64,000 bases of DNA from Bacteroidetes bacterium UBA1947 (GTDB taxonomy: Bacteria > Bacteroidota > Bacteroidia > Chitinophagales > Chitinophagaceae). This document shows, piece by piece, positions 51,612 through 60,151 of the stretch; the stretch's first letter is position 1, and each line of letters starts with the position of its first letter. The stretch covers positions 111,667-175,666 of the forward strand of contig DDET01000019.1 of NCBI GenBank assembly GCA_002336915.1, in the 5' to 3' direction. Made by a program: the position numbers and the translations under genes. Under the pieces are notes generated by a model, which searched no databases, had not been told where the DNA came from, and worked only from the letters and a program-made list of their open reading frames with translations.

Positions 51612-51914
51612 ATGAAAAAGATAATGCTACTATTAATTGCCATCCTGTGTATAGGCACAGGGGTATATGCGCAGAATTACAGAGCGCAGCAAAAGGAACA
51701 GGAAAGGACCATAAAATCGGCATACAAGCACCATAAGGTGACAGAGCGCGAATACCTGAAGCTTATGGACGAGCAGGATGCGATAAAGTACGCAATTGAA
51801 AAATATGATGCTGAAGGTGTATGGACAATACACCAGCGCGAAGTTGTGGCCGGCAAACTGGAGCGTGCACGTGACAGGCTGAGACGCTATAAGACCAACG
51901 GGGAAAGGTATTAA
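51612..51914 (+). CDS. Small exported charged hypothetical protein, 100 aa
   Basis: From the ATG at 51612: signal peptide MKKIMLLLIAILCIGTGVYAQ, then about 79 residues of Lys/Arg/Glu/Gln-rich predicted helix (QQKEQERTIKSAYKHHKVTEREYLKLMDEQ). A longer frame beginning at 51546 would translate the hairpin region and lacks a signal peptide at its start, so it is rejected. No family recognised. Monocistronic, with a hairpin before it and a terminator after. Confidence 0.75.
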   Translation: MKKIMLLLIAILCIGTGVYAQNYRAQQKEQERTIKSAYKHHKVTEREYLKLMDEQDAIKYAIEKYDAEGVWTIHQREVVAGKLERARDRLRRYKTNGERY

Positions 51915-51934
51915 TTACTCCGTCAAAAAAATAA

Positions 51935-51961
51935 AGCACAGGTGGAAACCTGTGCTATTTT
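51935..51961 (+). terminator. Rho-independent terminator of the small exported protein gene
   Basis: Nine-bp stem AGCACAGGT/ACCTGTGCT with loop GGAA, followed by ATTTTAT. 20 bases after the stop. Confidence 0.85.
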
Positions 51962-51989
51962 ATCCTATGCCTGTACTTAAATTAGCAAG

Positions 51990-51997
51990 TACATTTG
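51990..51997 (+). promoter_or_regulatory. Upstream -7 promoter element for the metH half
   Basis: TACATTTG, exact TAnnTTTG. If used, transcription would start at about 52004 and the message would carry the structured leader 52036-52090 before the ATG at 52121. Confidence 0.45.
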
Positions 51998-52035
51998 CCT
52001 ATTGAAAAAATATTTCCTTTACTACCTTATTAGAC

Positions 52036-52090
52036 GTCCGTAACACCTGCATGGTTGGCGGAGCAAGCCCCAAGATGCACGAAACGGGAT
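52036..52090 (+). promoter_or_regulatory. Structured 5' leader candidate upstream of the metH half
   Basis: Nested pairings can be drawn: CCGT (52038-52041) with ACGG (52084-52087), TGCAT (52048-52052) with ATGCA (52075-52079), and TTGGC (52055-52059) with GCC..CAA (52067-52073), leaving a GGAGCAA loop. It does not match the SAM-I, SAM-II or cobalamin riboswitch consensus I can recall. Interpretation as a regulatory RNA depends on the promoter at 51990 being the active one. Confidence 0.4.
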
Positions 52091-52108
52091 TTGTATAGGA
52101 TTAATGGT

Positions 52109-52116
52109 TAATTTTG
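52109..52116 (+). promoter_or_regulatory. Proximal -7 element abutting the metH-half start
   Basis: TAATTTTG, exact TAnnTTTG, 4 bases before the ATG at 52121. If this one is active the transcript would be leaderless and would skip the structured region. Confidence 0.4.
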
Positions 52117-52120
52117 AAGT

Positions 52121-53146
52121 ATGAACACTATTGCCGAAATAAAACAATTACTTAGTGAGCGCATCGTGATCATAGACGGCGCCATGGGCACCATGATACA
52201 GCAGCACCGGCCTACTGAGGCAGACTATAGGGGAGAGCGGTTCAAGGACTGGACGGGCGACCTGAAGGGCAACAATGACCTGCTAAGTATTACACAGCCG
52301 GATATGATAAAGAGCATTCACAGGGAATACCTGGATGCAGGTGCGGATATTATTGAAACAAATACATTTAATGCGCAAGCTATTTCGCTTGCTGATTATA
52401 ACATGCAATCGCTTGCATATGAGATGAATGTAGCCGCGGCCAAGATAGCAAAGCAGGCTGTGAGCGAATACAAAGAGGCAAACCCGGGTGCCAAAAAGTA
52501 TGTGGCAGGCGCATTAGGCCCGATGAACAAGACACTGTCGCTATCGCCCGATGTGAACAACCCCGGTTATAGGGCCATGACCTTTGACGAGGCCATGACG
52601 GCCTACTACGACCAGGTGCGGGGCCTCATGGATGGGGGCGTGGATATACTGCTTGTGGAGACCATATTTGATACACTCAACGCTAAAGCGGCGATTTTTG
52701 CAATTAACAAGTACCTGCGTGAACATAAGTTGAATGGGATAATGCCTGTAATGATATCGGGCACTATCACCGATGCCTCGGGTCGCACACTTAGCGGGCA
52801 GACCCTTGAAGCCTTCTATGTATCGGTAATGCATGCCGAACCTGTAAGTATAGGACTGAACTGTGCCTTGGGTGCAGCCGAAATGCGGCCGCATGTTGAA
52901 GAATTGGCGCAAATAGCGTCTTGTTTCGTAAGCTGCTATCCTAATGCGGGCTTGCCTAACGCCATGGGTGAATATGATGAGACCCCTGCTGAAACAGCGG
53001 CTATCATTGCCGGCTTTGCGCAGGAAGGCTGGGTGAACATGGTGGGTGGCTGTTGTGGCACTACACCGGCGCATATCAAAGCAATCGCACAGGCAATGAA
53101 ACAGTACGCACCAAGGCCCTTGCCTGAAATGGCTGCTGCATTTTAA
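52121..53146 (+). CDS. Homocysteine S-methyltransferase (N-terminal half of a split MetH)
   Basis: 341 residues, matching only the homocysteine-binding barrel of cobalamin-dependent methionine synthase: IIDGAMGTMIQQ near the N-terminus, YRGERFKDW, NNDLLSITQPDMIKSIHREYLDAGADIIETNTFNA, and the zinc cysteines in GLNCALG and GGCCGTTP. A full MetH is about 1200 residues; folate, cobalamin and activation domains are absent and are not encoded directly downstream, where a terminator lies. Bacteroidota often carry MetH as two proteins, so the partner is expected elsewhere. Transfers the methyl group to homocysteine. Confidence 0.93.
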   Translation: MNTIAEIKQLLSERIVIIDGAMGTMIQQHRPTEADYRGERFKDWTGDLKGNNDLLSITQPDMIKSIHREYLDAGADIIETNTFNAQAISLADYNMQSLAYEMNVAAAKIAKQAVSEYKEANPGAKKYVAGALGPMNKTLSLSPDVNNPGYRAMTFDEAMTAYYDQVRGLMDGGVDILLVETIFDTLNAKAAIFAINKYLREHKLNGIMPVMISGTITDASGRTLSGQTLEAFYVSVMHAEPVSIGLNCALGAAEMRPHVEELAQIASCFVSCYPNAGLPNAMGEYDETPAETAAIIAGFAQEGWVNMVGGCCGTTPAHIKAIAQAMKQYAPRPLPEMAAAF

Positions 53147-53174
53147 CAGTATTTTTCAAACTTTTATACACAAC

Positions 53175-53206
53175 AGGCTGTCGTTTAATGACAGCCTTTG
53201 TTTTTG
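53175..53206 (+). terminator. Rho-independent terminator after the metH half
   Basis: Perfect 8-bp stem AGGCTGTC/GACAGCCT with 7-base loop, followed by TTGTTTTTG. 28 bases after the stop. Confidence 0.85.
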
Positions 53207-53258
53207 TTATTATTATTTACAAGCAATACTTTATATTGCTATCGTTAAGCCATACAAT

Positions 53259-54692
53259 TTGAAGCGGTACCTTTTATTATTACTTTTTAGCTGCAACTGC
53301 CTGGCAACTGCATGGGCAGATGGTGTTGTATTGTTACACGGCAAAATCCAAAATCCGACAAATGACAGCATCTATATATCATACAATAACAGCCGGCTAA
53401 CTTACGACCCAATAGAACAGGGCATACTGCTTAATAAGGACGGAAGCTTTAGTACATCCCTGGCTGTAACGGAGAAATTCACACCCGTCAGCCTGAGGCA
53501 CGGAGGTAGAAAAGCAGAGTTTGTGGCGGAACCGGGAAACGACCTGGAGCTAATAGCCGATGGAAAGAATTTCGACAGCACGCTTCATTTCAAGGGCACT
53601 GGAGAAGAAGCCGCCAATTTCGTGGCATTGCACACAAAAGAAAGGGGGCTGATGGAAACCTTCATGGTCAAGATGCAGCCCAAGTTCAGCGATACAGCTT
53701 CCGTGTTTAAGAAAGCTGTTGCAGATGCAGAGCAGGATGAGGTCACCTTTCTCAATAACCACATGACGGGCATCCCTGCTTCGTTCATCCAATATTGGAC
53801 GTCCTACTATCATTTTTTCAGTTACTTCTGCCTGATGCAATACCCCCTGCTGCATGAGGTAGGAAGGCAAAAGACCTACTACGTGAAAAATATCCACCCT
53901 TCAAACTATGCCGCTATTTCCGGCATTCCTGAGGTATTCAACGACTCTCTGCTTGGCATTCCACCGTACCGTCTATTTGCTGATCAGCTATACAAAATGA
54001 AGCTGAGCGCTGCAGGCTTTGACAATGTACCTGAAGACGAGGGCAAGAGAAAATACCGGCAGGACGATAGCGTAATAAGTCTCGACTATAAAAAAATGCC
54101 CTCCGGCACAGGTGAATATGCCATAGCATCCATCATATATGCTAATGCGCGCCGATATCCCCTGGGCCGGACCGAGCAACTGTTTGCAGCTTACAAAACC
54201 CGCTGGCCCAATAGCGTTTATATTATACCTATAGAAAGGCAAATAGCCGTGATGAAGCGCCTTGCCAAAGGACAAAAGGCAATGGACTTCCCGATCAACA
54301 CACCACAAGGGGGCAATACAAAATTATCTGAGTTGAAAGGTAAAGTGGTGTTGCTAACCTTTTGGTCGAGCGCTTATGAACTGGGTATGCTGGACCTGCG
54401 CCTGACGAGCAAGCTCTTCAATAAATATAAAGACAGTGCGGTAGCCTTTGTGTATGTGTCTATTGATGCCAATGACGAGATATGGAAGGCCGCAATACAG
54501 AAGAACAGGCTTTCAGGAATGCATACGCGTATAGATGGCTGGAAGTCGATGTTGGCCGGCCTATATGGCATACAGGGGGTACCCACTTTCTTCCTCATCG
54601 ACAAGAAGGGCAATTTCGCTGTGGACAATGTACCCCTACCACGCTTTGGCGAGGGCTTAAGTAACGAGATAGCACGGCTGCTAAGAGAATAA
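53259..54692 (+). CDS. TlpA-like thioredoxin-fold protein with N-terminal DUF4369-like domain, no CxxC
   Basis: 477 residues. Start is a TTG: it directly precedes a textbook signal peptide (KRYLLLLLFSCNCLATAWA), and no ATG occurs until deep in the mature protein. Residues about 25-125 look like the DUF4369-type beta domain that precedes TlpA-like domains in Bacteroidota (LHGKIQNPTNDSIYISYNN). Residues about 345-477 are the redoxin domain (GQKAMDFPINTPQGGNTKLSELKGKVVLLTFW, then QGVPTFFLIDKKG with the cis-proline region). The active-site WCxxC is W369-S-S-A-Y373, so both redox cysteines are missing. Periplasmic; probably a binding or scaffold role rather than oxidoreductase. Confidence 0.85.
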   Translation: MKRYLLLLLFSCNCLATAWADGVVLLHGKIQNPTNDSIYISYNNSRLTYDPIEQGILLNKDGSFSTSLAVTEKFTPVSLRHGGRKAEFVAEPGNDLELIADGKNFDSTLHFKGTGEEAANFVALHTKERGLMETFMVKMQPKFSDTASVFKKAVADAEQDEVTFLNNHMTGIPASFIQYWTSYYHFFSYFCLMQYPLLHEVGRQKTYYVKNIHPSNYAAISGIPEVFNDSLLGIPPYRLFADQLYKMKLSAAGFDNVPEDEGKRKYRQDDSVISLDYKKMPSGTGEYAIASIIYANARRYPLGRTEQLFAAYKTRWPNSVYIIPIERQIAVMKRLAKGQKAMDFPINTPQGGNTKLSELKGKVVLLTFWSSAYELGMLDLRLTSKLFNKYKDSAVAFVYVSIDANDEIWKAAIQKNRLSGMHTRIDGWKSMLAGLYGIQGVPTFFLIDKKGNFAVDNVPLPRFGEGLSNEIARLLRE

Positions 54693-54791
54693 GCGAACTG
54701 CCAATTAACAATACATTAAGAAGGGCTTAATATTGTAGTCATATTCCTTTCGTCATTTTGTATAACCAAAAGCTTCGTTGAAGCAAACAGA

Positions 54792-55679
54792 ATGTCGAAA
54801 AGAGAAGTGGATATTGTAGTACTGTCGGACATACATCTAGGGACTTACGGCTGCCACGCAAAAGAACTACTACAATACCTTAAAAGCATTAAACCGAAAG
54901 CCGTTATCCTGAACGGTGATATCATTGACATCTGGCAATTCAAAAAAAGATACTGGCCAGCCACACATATGATGGTAGTAAAGCACCTGGTGGGGCTAAT
55001 AGCAAAAGAAATACCTGTTTACTACATACCCGGCAATCATGATGAAATGCTGAGGCGTTTCAAAGATTTCCAGGTGGGTTCATTGAAGATAACCAATAAG
55101 CTTTCGCTGAAGATAGATGGGGCAAATGTCTGGATTTTCCACGGCGATGTATTTGATGTGGTAATGCAGCATAGCAAGTGGCTGGCAAAGCTGGGCGCTA
55201 TAGGCTACGATACACTCATACTCATCAACCGATTTGTGAATTTTCTATCCCAAAAAATGGGAAAAGGCAAAATATCGCTCTCCAAAAAAATAAAGAACAG
55301 CGTTAAAGGAGCGGTAAAATTCATCAACAAATTCGAGGATACGGTTTGCAGCATCGCAACGGAAAACAACTATGATTTCGTTATCTGCGGGCATATACAC
55401 CAGCCTGAAATACGAAATGTAGATACTCCGAACGGTACCGTAACCTATATGAACAGTGGTGACTGGATAGAAAATTTAACATCTCTCGAATATACGGACG
55501 CCAAATGGAGCGTTTATAAGTACCTGGAAGATCCTGTAGCACAGGCTGTGGATATAGAAAAGAAAAAACAGACGAAAGAATCATCGAAAGAACTGATGGT
55601 AAGCCTGATGCAGGAACTGAATATGGTAAAAGGCAGCCACAACAGGAGCAATGTCATTGATTCGATGGAAGCTGCATAA
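54792..55679 (+). CDS. LpxH-like metallophosphoesterase (UDP-2,3-diacylglucosamine diphosphatase family)
   Basis: 295 residues. Metallophosphatase motifs in order: D13-x-H15 (SDIHLG), NGD (41-43), GNHDE (81-85), H117 in FHGD, and the last ligands H201-x-H203 (GHIHQP). This fits the LpxH/LpxI-type phosphatase family that makes lipid X during lipid A synthesis, but proteins of this exact type (with a C-terminal extension of about 50 residues) may have other phosphoester substrates. The glycosyltransferase gene follows 11 bases later, suggesting joint envelope-glycolipid work. Confidence 0.88.
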   Translation: MSKREVDIVVLSDIHLGTYGCHAKELLQYLKSIKPKAVILNGDIIDIWQFKKRYWPATHMMVVKHLVGLIAKEIPVYYIPGNHDEMLRRFKDFQVGSLKITNKLSLKIDGANVWIFHGDVFDVVMQHSKWLAKLGAIGYDTLILINRFVNFLSQKMGKGKISLSKKIKNSVKGAVKFINKFEDTVCSIATENNYDFVICGHIHQPEIRNVDTPNGTVTYMNSGDWIENLTSLEYTDAKWSVYKYLEDPVAQAVDIEKKKQTKESSKELMVSLMQELNMVKGSHNRSNVIDSMEAA

Positions 55680-55690
55680 ACAATATAAAA

Positions 55691-56707
55691 GTGAAAATAC
55701 TTTTTGCTATCCAGGGCACAGGTAACGGCCACCTGAGCCGCGCCCGCGACATCTACCCCGAACTTGCGAAATACGGAGATGTTGATGTACTCATCAGCGG
55801 CATACAGGCCGACGTATCATTCCCCTACCCCGTGAAATACAAATTCTATGGCCTTAGCTTCATCTTCGGCAATAAAGGAGGCGTAGAAATAGGCCAAACC
55901 ATTAAAAGGCTGAACCTGGTACGCCTGATCAACGATATCAGGAAATTACCTGTTGAAGATTATGACCTGATTATAAATGATTTTGAACCCGTAGCATCGT
56001 GGGCCTGCAAAATGAAACGCGTCCCATGCATCGCCCTCAGCCATCAAAGCGCTGTGATAGATAAGAATGCTCCCAAGCCGAGGGAACACGATTGGTTTGG
56101 CGAACTGGTACTTAACCATTACGCACCCCATACGGCGGCATACGGTTTTCACTTTGCCTCTTACTCATCTAATATCTATACACCTGTTATCCGAAAGCAA
56201 GTACGCGACATAATACCGACAGACGAAGGACATTATACCGTATATCTCCCAGCCTACGATGATAAAACACTGGTGGAGCACCTGTCGAAATTTGACTTTG
56301 TACAGTGGCAGGTATTTTCGAAACACAATAAGGAAGCCTTTGACTTTAAGAACGTGTCCATCCGGCCTATAGAGAATGATGCCTTTATAAAAAGTATGGC
56401 AAGCAGCACAGGGGTCCTTTGCGGTGCGGGCTTTGAAGGACCGGCAGAAGCCCTGTTCCTGGGCAAGAAAGTACTTGCGATACCAATGGTAGGCCAGTAT
56501 GAGCAGCATTGCAACGCAGCAGGGCTTGAGTCAATGGGGGTACCGATAATAAAGCAGTTGAGCAAAAAGTATTACGACAGCATATACCGCTGGCTGAAAT
56601 CGGAAGAAAGAGTAAAAGTGAACTTCCCGGACAATACAGCAATGGTAGTGCAACAATTGATGCAGGAACAAGTAGGGCTGAAAAGCATGCAGCCGGCTTA
56701 CAGCTAA
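55691..56707 (+). CDS. Glycosyltransferase (UDP-GlcNAc:undecaprenyl/MurG-type GT-B superfamily)
   Basis: 338 residues, starting with GTG: the codon directly begins KILFAIQGTGNGHLSRARD, the family's glycine-rich N-terminal motif, and no better start exists. The C-terminal Rossmann half has STGVLCGAGFEGPAEALFLGKKVLAIPMVGQYEQHCNAAGLESMG, the donor-binding region of GT28-like enzymes. No membrane segment; peripheral to the inner membrane. Donor and acceptor unknown. Directly behind the LpxH-like gene, so probably part of glycolipid or surface polysaccharide synthesis. Stops 3 bases before the convergent thioredoxin gene. Confidence 0.88.
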   Translation: MKILFAIQGTGNGHLSRARDIYPELAKYGDVDVLISGIQADVSFPYPVKYKFYGLSFIFGNKGGVEIGQTIKRLNLVRLINDIRKLPVEDYDLIINDFEPVASWACKMKRVPCIALSHQSAVIDKNAPKPREHDWFGELVLNHYAPHTAAYGFHFASYSSNIYTPVIRKQVRDIIPTDEGHYTVYLPAYDDKTLVEHLSKFDFVQWQVFSKHNKEAFDFKNVSIRPIENDAFIKSMASSTGVLCGAGFEGPAEALFLGKKVLAIPMVGQYEQHCNAAGLESMGVPIIKQLSKKYYDSIYRWLKSEERVKVNFPDNTAMVVQQLMQEQVGLKSMQPAYS

Positions 56708-56710
56708 AAG

Positions 56711-57238
56711 CTATTGGTTCTGTTTCATTATATCCTGCCGTATTATTTCAGCAAGATCATACTCTACACTTTTGCTTACCAGCTCCGTGATACGGCCAAC
56801 TTCTACACCGTCTCTCAATAATATGACCGTAGGCACCTTCGAGATATTATACCGTTCTTTTTCATCACCGCCGGCTTCTTTGTCGCGATCCACCCCATAC
56901 ATAGTTACCCTTGTGAAGGGGAAAAACACCTTATCGAGCACGTAATATAGCTTTGGTATCAGGTTATGTGAATCATCGCACCAGGTTCCCATTACCACCA
57001 CCATTTTGTATTTGGCCAGATTATCTCCAATTACACGCATATCGTGGTAATCGGGTTTATAATCCACCAGACTCTGCTTGAACCATTTGAATTTTGGCTC
57101 CTGCCTCAGGTCATCAAAGGTGACAGGGCCTTTAAATATTAGTTGCCCGGTGTTGTCATCAATGGAAACACGGTAAGTTTTTTGAGCGGACACCTGCATA
57201 CCCATTATCGTTAATATCAATACCAGTAAATGTTTCAT
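56711..57238 (-). CDS. Exported thioredoxin-family protein with a single active-site cysteine
   Basis: 175 residues from the ATG at 57238, opening with a signal peptide (MKHLLVLILTIMGMQVSA). The thioredoxin-like domain shows W86-C87-D-D-S90 (VVVMGTWCDDSHNLIPKL), i.e. a WCxxS site, plus the cis-proline VPTVILLRDGVEVGR. A single Cys can still make mixed disulfides or act as a holdase. It starts 1 base after the merR-type gene stop, so the pair is an operon. The longer frame starting at TTG would run through the regulator and is rejected. Confidence 0.87.
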   Translation of the reverse strand: MKHLLVLILTIMGMQVSAQKTYRVSIDDNTGQLIFKGPVTFDDLRQEPKFKWFKQSLVDYKPDYHDMRVIGDNLAKYKMVVVMGTWCDDSHNLIPKLYYVLDKVFFPFTRVTMYGVDRDKEAGGDEKERYNISKVPTVILLRDGVEVGRITELVSKSVEYDLAEIIRQDIMKQNQ

Positions 57239-57239
57239 T

Positions 57240-57827
57240 TTATGCCAGCTGGTTCTTAATGGTAACAAGGCGGTTGCGTAGTTGCAGTAAAGATTGTCGC
57301 AGGTCCAGCGACTGGCCGGTCATTTTCTTCTGTTCCTTCAGTTTTGCCTTTGCACCGCTGATGGTGAAGCCGCGCTCTTTTACCAGGTGATAGATAGTAC
57401 GTATCTCCCTTATTTGCGCAGGGGTATAAAGCCTGTCGCCCTTTTTGGTAGTGCGCACCTTCATGGCAAATTCATTTGTCCAGAAGCGTATATGAGATGT
57501 TTTTACGTCGAATACCTTGGCTACCTCGCCTATAGAGTAGTATTGTTTATCGCCTTTGAAGCCCTCAAGAATATCTTTGCCTTTTTTATTGACGGGGGCT
57601 ATGTACATTTCTTCGGCCGGCTCCTCTGCCTGCACAATTTCTTCTGCCGGCTGTGCTTCTGCCACAGGGGTGTCTACAGCGGTTTCCTCTTTAGCAGTTT
57701 TTTTCTTCCTTACTTTGGGCTTTTCTTCTTCTGTTTTTTCCTTTTTTGCGGCACGGCTTCTACCTACGGCATTTATTTCCTCAGGTATCATTTCTTCGCC
57801 AAACAGGGTAAGAATCGTTTTACTCAT
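57240..57827 (-). CDS. MerR-family DNA-binding regulator with N-terminal low-complexity tail
   Basis: 195 residues from the ATG at 57827. Residues 1-80 are Lys/Glu/Ala/Pro-rich and probably disordered (AKKEKTEEEKPKVRKKKTAKEET). The MerR DNA-binding domain occupies about 98-165: SIGEVAKVFDVKTSHIRFWTNEFA, then TPAQIREIRTIYHLVKERGFTISGAKAKL. A short C-terminal helix follows (LRQSLLQLRNRLVTIKN). No metal-binding cysteines, so it does not look like a metal sensor. Proteins of this build are widespread in Bacteroidota. Upstream partner of the WCxxS thioredoxin-family gene. Confidence 0.9.
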   Translation of the reverse strand: MSKTILTLFGEEMIPEEINAVGRSRAAKKEKTEEEKPKVRKKKTAKEETAVDTPVAEAQPAEEIVQAEEPAEEMYIAPVNKKGKDILEGFKGDKQYYSIGEVAKVFDVKTSHIRFWTNEFAMKVRTTKKGDRLYTPAQIREIRTIYHLVKERGFTISGAKAKLKEQKKMTGQSLDLRQSLLQLRNRLVTIKNQLA

Positions 57828-57871
57828 CACCACAAAATAACGAAAGTTTAATAATGAAAGCAACGGGTTTA

Positions 57872-60151
57872 TTAGAAAGGATAACCTATAGCAAGATTGA
57901 ATATAAGGTTTTCACCGCGCCATTTGCCGTCCCCGAAATTGATCTTGTTAAACACCCATCTTTCACCGTCAGGCAGCCATGGTTTCCGTATAGGCATACC
58001 GAGGTCTAAGCGCAGCAATAGTATCTTAAAATCAAGGCGCAGGCCTATGCCCACATCTGCAGCCAACTCCTTATAGGATTCCGATGTGAACTTTCCGCCG
58101 GGGAAGGCGGGGTTATCGCGCAGCAGCCATATGTTGCCTGCATCCACAAAGGCGCCTGCATTTAAGAAATTATAGATCTTTATTCTCAGCTCCGAGTTGC
58201 CCTCCACCTTCATATCACCCAGGGTTTCTATGTAGTTGTTGGTGCCATACAGGTATTTTTCGTTAAAGGTACCCGGCCCCACCAGTCGCGACCTGAAGCC
58301 TCGAAGGCTGCTGTTACCGCCACTAAAGAACTGTTTTACGTTCGGTAGCGCAGCCGAGTTGCCATATGGATAACCGAAGCCAATTAACAGCCTGTTCGCA
58401 AACACAAAACCCGGGAAGAAGTTGAAATAATGCCTTGCATCCACTTGCATCTTTACGTACTGTGCGTAAGTGCTGCCAAATAATGTTTTAGGGTTGTCAG
58501 TATAATCAGCCTTTTCGGCCAATCCAAGGATATTACCAGAAAGATCGATCAAGCCGTTGAAATAAAGGTTATTCCTTCGGGAAGAGCCTGCCTGGGAGTT
58601 ATATGTATACTCATAGGTGGGACCTATAATAATGCCGTTAAAGATCAGGTTGCCATAGTACAAGTTTAGGTTTTCCCTGCCAAGGGTATCGGTATGGACA
58701 TATGTAAAATTGATGGGGAACAGCTGGTGGTCTTTACGTACGTCTTCTTTCCAATTATACCCGTAAGAGACCTTGTAGGAATTTATACGCAACAGGTCGG
58801 ACTGCGACTCAAAATTATAACTGCCCTTTATAATAGTACGGGGTATATAATAGCTTGAGCCTTTGATGTCAAGAAACGGGACGAGGAAACGAGGTATACT
58901 CAGGTTAACCTCCGCACCTGTATGATATATATTAGGCCTTTTCGTGTCTCCCGCATATTGTGTTTCGAAGCCGCCGTTTACTTTAAAAACCAGTTCTTCC
59001 GCACCATGAAAAGCGTTTCGGTTCTTCCAACTGATGCTGGCGTTAGAACCATATCGGCTATCATTTTGCGTTAGGCCGCCTATCTGGAATTGTAATGATT
59101 TACGCGGGAAGGGCGTAAGGTAGTAGTACACATCAAGCGTGGAATCATTCAATGGGTCAAAACGGTTCTTTACAAACTTGAAGGTATTGAGGCTTACGAG
59201 CCGGTTGAGCGATGTATTCTGGTCTCTTTTATTGTATTCCTCTCCCGAGCTGAACTGCATAGCCTGTGAAAAAACATAGGGCTTAAATGTCTTTTTAGGG
59301 TCGACTACGTAGTAACCTTTGTAAAGCACCGCGTTCTCTTTGCTGGTGTCTTCCGCTTTACCGCGCAATTTAAAATTCGGATAGATGTATACTTTGCCAA
59401 TGTCGTAAATGTTAAACGCCTGGTATGGGATACCCTCTTCTTTAACCGTCACGTATAGCCTCACTTTATGGTCGCCAATGGCCGTATCAGCCTTGATCAA
59501 CAGGTAGTCGGGGGTGAAGAAGTAATAACCTCTTTCTTTAAGGGCACGATCTATCCTTTCCCGCTCCGCTTTGATCAGGTCCAGGTTATAGGGCTGTCCC
59601 ACCTTTAACAAGGTTTTCTCTTGTGTTAAGGCAATGTCTGTTGATACCAGGGAGGAATCGGTGGGAAAAATAGTGGTATCGATGAGGTATTGAGGACCGG
59701 TTATTACATCAAAGATGGCTGTAGTTTTTCTCTTCTTAGTCGTTTCGGCATGACCGGTAACTGTAGGAAAAAAGAAACCCTTGTTCTCCAGTACATTGGC
59801 CAGGATCAACTTATTCTTTTCAAGATCAAAAGTGCTGCCAAGCACTGGAGGTTCACCAACCTTGTTACGCAACCAGGTACGGAGACCCTTCTTCTTTTTG
59901 GGTTCACCCGCGATATTATAGAGTGTTAGCTTCAGCCGTACACCAAGTACCTCCGTATTATGGCGGGGCCGCACTGCGCCGTTAAGATCGCCGCGCAGTA
60001 CTTTGCGTTGCTTACTGGTTACCTCCTTGTCGTTTATGTGCACCTTACTGCCTATAAATAAAGAATCACCTGCAGGCAAATGTTTCGTATTGCTGCATGC
60101 AGACAAGAACAAGCTTGCTATAACAAATAGGTATGTGGCCTTTATGCTCAT
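57872..60151 (-). CDS. tamL: TamL: lipoprotein TamA/BamA-family outer-membrane protein
   Basis: 759 residues. Unlike proteobacterial TamA it begins with a lipoprotein signal (FVIASLFLSACSN, Cys19), the Bacteroidota TamL form. POTRA-like repeats occupy about 28-250 (VHINDKEVTSKQRKVLRGDL, LILANVLENKGFFFPTVTG, LDLIKAERERIDRALKERGYYFF). The BamA-type barrel (about 400-759) has the conserved FFSGGNSSLRGFRSRLVGPG segment and terminal strand NLAIGYPF. It helps insert or export outer-membrane proteins with TamB. The start overlaps the tamB stop by ATGA (60148-60151). Confidence 0.92.
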   Translation of the reverse strand: MSIKATYLFVIASLFLSACSNTKHLPAGDSLFIGSKVHINDKEVTSKQRKVLRGDLNGAVRPRHNTEVLGVRLKLTLYNIAGEPKKKKGLRTWLRNKVGEPPVLGSTFDLEKNKLILANVLENKGFFFPTVTGHAETTKKRKTTAIFDVITGPQYLIDTTIFPTDSSLVSTDIALTQEKTLLKVGQPYNLDLIKAERERIDRALKERGYYFFTPDYLLIKADTAIGDHKVRLYVTVKEEGIPYQAFNIYDIGKVYIYPNFKLRGKAEDTSKENAVLYKGYYVVDPKKTFKPYVFSQAMQFSSGEEYNKRDQNTSLNRLVSLNTFKFVKNRFDPLNDSTLDVYYYLTPFPRKSLQFQIGGLTQNDSRYGSNASISWKNRNAFHGAEELVFKVNGGFETQYAGDTKRPNIYHTGAEVNLSIPRFLVPFLDIKGSSYYIPRTIIKGSYNFESQSDLLRINSYKVSYGYNWKEDVRKDHQLFPINFTYVHTDTLGRENLNLYYGNLIFNGIIIGPTYEYTYNSQAGSSRRNNLYFNGLIDLSGNILGLAEKADYTDNPKTLFGSTYAQYVKMQVDARHYFNFFPGFVFANRLLIGFGYPYGNSAALPNVKQFFSGGNSSLRGFRSRLVGPGTFNEKYLYGTNNYIETLGDMKVEGNSELRIKIYNFLNAGAFVDAGNIWLLRDNPAFPGGKFTSESYKELAADVGIGLRLDFKILLLRLDLGMPIRKPWLPDGERWVFNKINFGDGKWRGENLIFNLAIGYPF

